NCBI GenBank assembly: GCA_033675545.1 | Contig: JAWDGP010008055.1 | Coordinates: forward strand, 425,001 to 489,000 | DNA: 64,000 nucleotides | Reading direction: 5' to 3' | From: Elysia crispata | Taxonomy: Eukaryota; Mollusca; Gastropoda; Plakobranchidae | Part shown: piece after piece, positions 58,919-64,000 of the stretch | Layout of the letters: each line of letters begins with the position of its first letter | Position numbering within the stretch: position 1 is the first letter of the stretch | Position numbers and translations under genes: made by a program | The notes under the pieces: model-generated | Told to the model about the DNA's origin: nothing | Database searches by the model: none | Seen by the model: only the letters and a program-made list of their open reading frames with translations

Positions 58919-58980
<62 letters not shown>
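58850..58980. repeat. GA-rich and (GA)n microsatellite with short CAGA
   Basis: Imperfect GA-rich sequence, a few CAGA units at 58,911-58,923, then about 56 bases of pure GA repeat to 58,979. Confidence 0.95.
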
Positions 58981-58983
<3 letters not shown>

Positions 58984-58984
58984 G

Positions 58985-60540
58985 GGAAGGACACCTAGTA
59001 AAATATCCAAAAAACACAGCTTAACATAGTGGTTAACTATTAATGAATTAAGTATGGTTAATTTACGTTTTTCACTGGTCGACATGTGGACGCGTGTAGA
59101 GGGCTAGACCATGCAGCGCAACCATTCCGAAAATTCTATTATGTGAATTTTGAAGATATTTACTGGTACCGCCAAGCCAGGGTAAGTCTTGCATAGATTC
59201 TAAATGATTATAGATTTTAAAGAGCCTGCCTCCATATTGACGATTCAAGAAGTTAAGTTATGCATTTACCTTTTGACTTATAATCTGAATCTGCATATAT
59301 AATTTTAGTCGTTCAAGCAGGCCTTAAAGAAATAAACAACACAATTTGTACATAAGACTGGTCACTAGAGCCTAGTGGCACAGATTTAAATTTTTAATCT
59401 AGTTTCAGACAATCCGAAATTGAAATTAAGCCTCATATTAATGCTTTCTGAATGTAACGCTATATTTTAAAGCTTTTCTTAGTCTAAGAAATGTGAAATG
59501 GATTCTTGATTTTTTGAAAATTATATGGGACCCCCTCCATGTCACTATCACAGAGATGGGCTTACGTTGGATACATAAAGCTTAGCTTTGTACTAAATGA
59601 TAATTTTATTTCTCAACTGACAAAATATCAAACTGAAGGCATGGATGTGACATTTTTTTTTGTTTTGTTTTTGTTTTAAAACAAAATCATTCACTTTTGT
59701 CCAAAAATTAAAAGTCCCTTCTGACCTTTGTTTAATGTTATATATTCTGTCTTTGATAATGTGGATATTAAATAGAAGAGTTTCATTGAAGTTTGACTCT
59801 TTATCTTACCCTGAGCTATATAATAATGCTTATAGATCACATATTTTACAGACCTGTCAGTATAAGTCAGATTAAATGAAAATTGACTGACAAGTGATGG
59901 TCACAGGCGTTGAAATTAAAAGCAAATTAATAAGTAATTCTAGGCATACAATCGGTTGATTAATTTATCATCAAGATTAATTAAAACATTAGAAATATTA
60001 ACAATAGTCAAAGGTTGATTTTTGTCCGCTTGCTCCTGTTCCTATTAATAGCTTTCCATTTAAAACACCCTCAAAATCTTCTTTAGATATACCGTAGAGA
60101 GGATTAAAGAATAAGAACTATTTAACACATTCGGAATAATCAGAGAGCTGCTCTGTCTTATCTATAAACTACCATGTATGATGTCAGATACGAATATAAA
60201 GAACATTTTGAGACCGCATAGAAAAAAAATCGAAATGAAAAATATGTATGAATTCCAAACTCGTAGAAATAAAGTATATTTTCCAGGCTTTTTTAGACTT
60301 ATGGAGCTCTAAGAGAAATCAGATCATACAGTTTAGGTAGCCCGCAGACAGATGTTTTGTACGTCGAAAGCAGATTTTTAGTTTATAACATTCTGTAGGT
60401 TCAGCCACATCAAACCCCAAAAGTTAAAACTTTTAAGAATTGTAAGAATTTAATGAAGATTCAAGAGATTTTGATCTTGGTCTTTTAAAATCATATTATC
60501 ATGATCTCCTGTAAAAGGTACAAAAGATGCCTTGGTCGTT
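58985..60540. other. Intergenic AT-rich DNA
   Basis: No supported feature. Confidence 0.4.
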
Positions 60541-60542
60541 TC

Positions 60543-60548
60543 TTTATT
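60543..60548 (-). promoter_or_regulatory. Candidate poly(A) signal of the membrane protein gene
   Basis: AATAAA on the minus strand, about 280 bases beyond the stop at 60,824. Confidence 0.45.
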
Positions 60549-60823
60549 TATTCTTTTTATTTCAATTGTAACAGAACATGTCATGAACGGCAATGGCCAA
60601 CTGTGTCTGGTGCTTTTATCATTTGCATTAAGCATCGAATCTGCAAAGAACAGTGCTTCTAGAATAACCTAAATTAAAACAAAAATTAACAACAATATAA
60701 TAAGATTAAAAATTCTTCAGTCAGTTTATCTTCTATTGTAGAGAACTCAAAGAACTACTTGGCATGAGGGATGAAATGGGTGCTAGATTTCTGAGAGCTG
60801 ATTGATTGCAGAATTAGGTGGTT

Positions 60824-63717
<2,894 letters not shown>

Positions 63718-63771
63718 CTGTGCAAGAGAAGGTCACAGAAGTTATGAAAGTCACTATAAAAATAAACTCAG

Positions 63772-63773
<2 letters not shown>

Positions 63774-63862
<89 letters not shown>

Positions 63863-63885
63863 GACAGAGAGAGAGAGAGAGAGAG
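63774..63885. repeat. (GA)n(CAGA)n(GA)n microsatellite
   Basis: (GA)n at 63,774-63,833, CAGA tetranucleotides to about 63,863, then more GA. In the minus-strand transcript it reads (TC)n and ends about 56 bases before the ectodomain exon. Confidence 0.97.
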
Positions 63886-64000
63886 ACCGATAGACAGACA
63901 AACTGAGAAACAGACAGACAGATAGACAGAGACACAGAGACAGAACTTTATAGCTTCCTGAATGTCTGTCTAATACAAGTTGACAAGGGAATATATGCAT

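Overview
The window looks like AT-rich nuclear DNA from an animal, most likely a gastropod mollusc. The evidence is a spliced secreted H-type lectin-like gene (a lectin family well represented in snails), a spliced RERG/RASL-type small GTPase, DIRS-type tyrosine-recombinase retrotransposons, and a very high density of (GA)n/(CT)n microsatellites, roughly one long tract per 3 kb. The species assignment is inference from gene content. No bacterial, organellar or CRISPR features were seen. Most open frames are Ser-Leu or Arg-Glu repeats read through microsatellites and are not genes.

Layout. Bases 1-10,800 are intergenic, with a 5'-truncated LINE on the minus strand (4,022-4,845) and a complex inverted-repeat cluster carrying a tRNA-like SINE head (5,187-5,852). 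At 11,237-11,890 a tandem array repeats two adjacent stem-loops whose stems keep pairing despite base changes. An old, much broken DIRS-type element lies at about 12,440-15,280, followed by a four-copy 136-bp minisatellite (15,640-16,190). At 17,469-22,492 lies a complete-looking DIRS-type element: inverted ends, internal complementary region, gag-like ORF, reverse transcriptase/RNase H ORF and tyrosine recombinase ORF. From 22.5 to 40.9 kb I see microsatellites, tRNA-like SINE remnants and one weak terminal-exon candidate.

Three host genes can be supported by splice sites and matching phases. (1) A four-exon plus-strand small GTPase, 40,911-45,248, 228 residues, RERG/RASL11/RASL12-like. (2) A three-exon minus-strand secreted H-type lectin-like protein, 52,749 down to 48,923, 156 residues, with a TATA box. 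(3) The 3' end of a minus-strand single-pass membrane protein: a glycosylated ectodomain exon (63,717-63,514), a transmembrane exon (62,440-62,327) and a cytoplasmic-tail exon (61,053-60,824); its 5' part lies beyond the window. The three genes are separate transcription units with no evident shared pathway.

Most worth a second look: the DIRS element, whose internal complementary region reads as the reverse complement of its own circular end-to-end junction; the covarying stem-loop array; and the ectodomain exon, which is phase-symmetric, uses a GC-AG donor and lies between complementary (TC)n and (GA)n tracts that could pair in the pre-mRNA.
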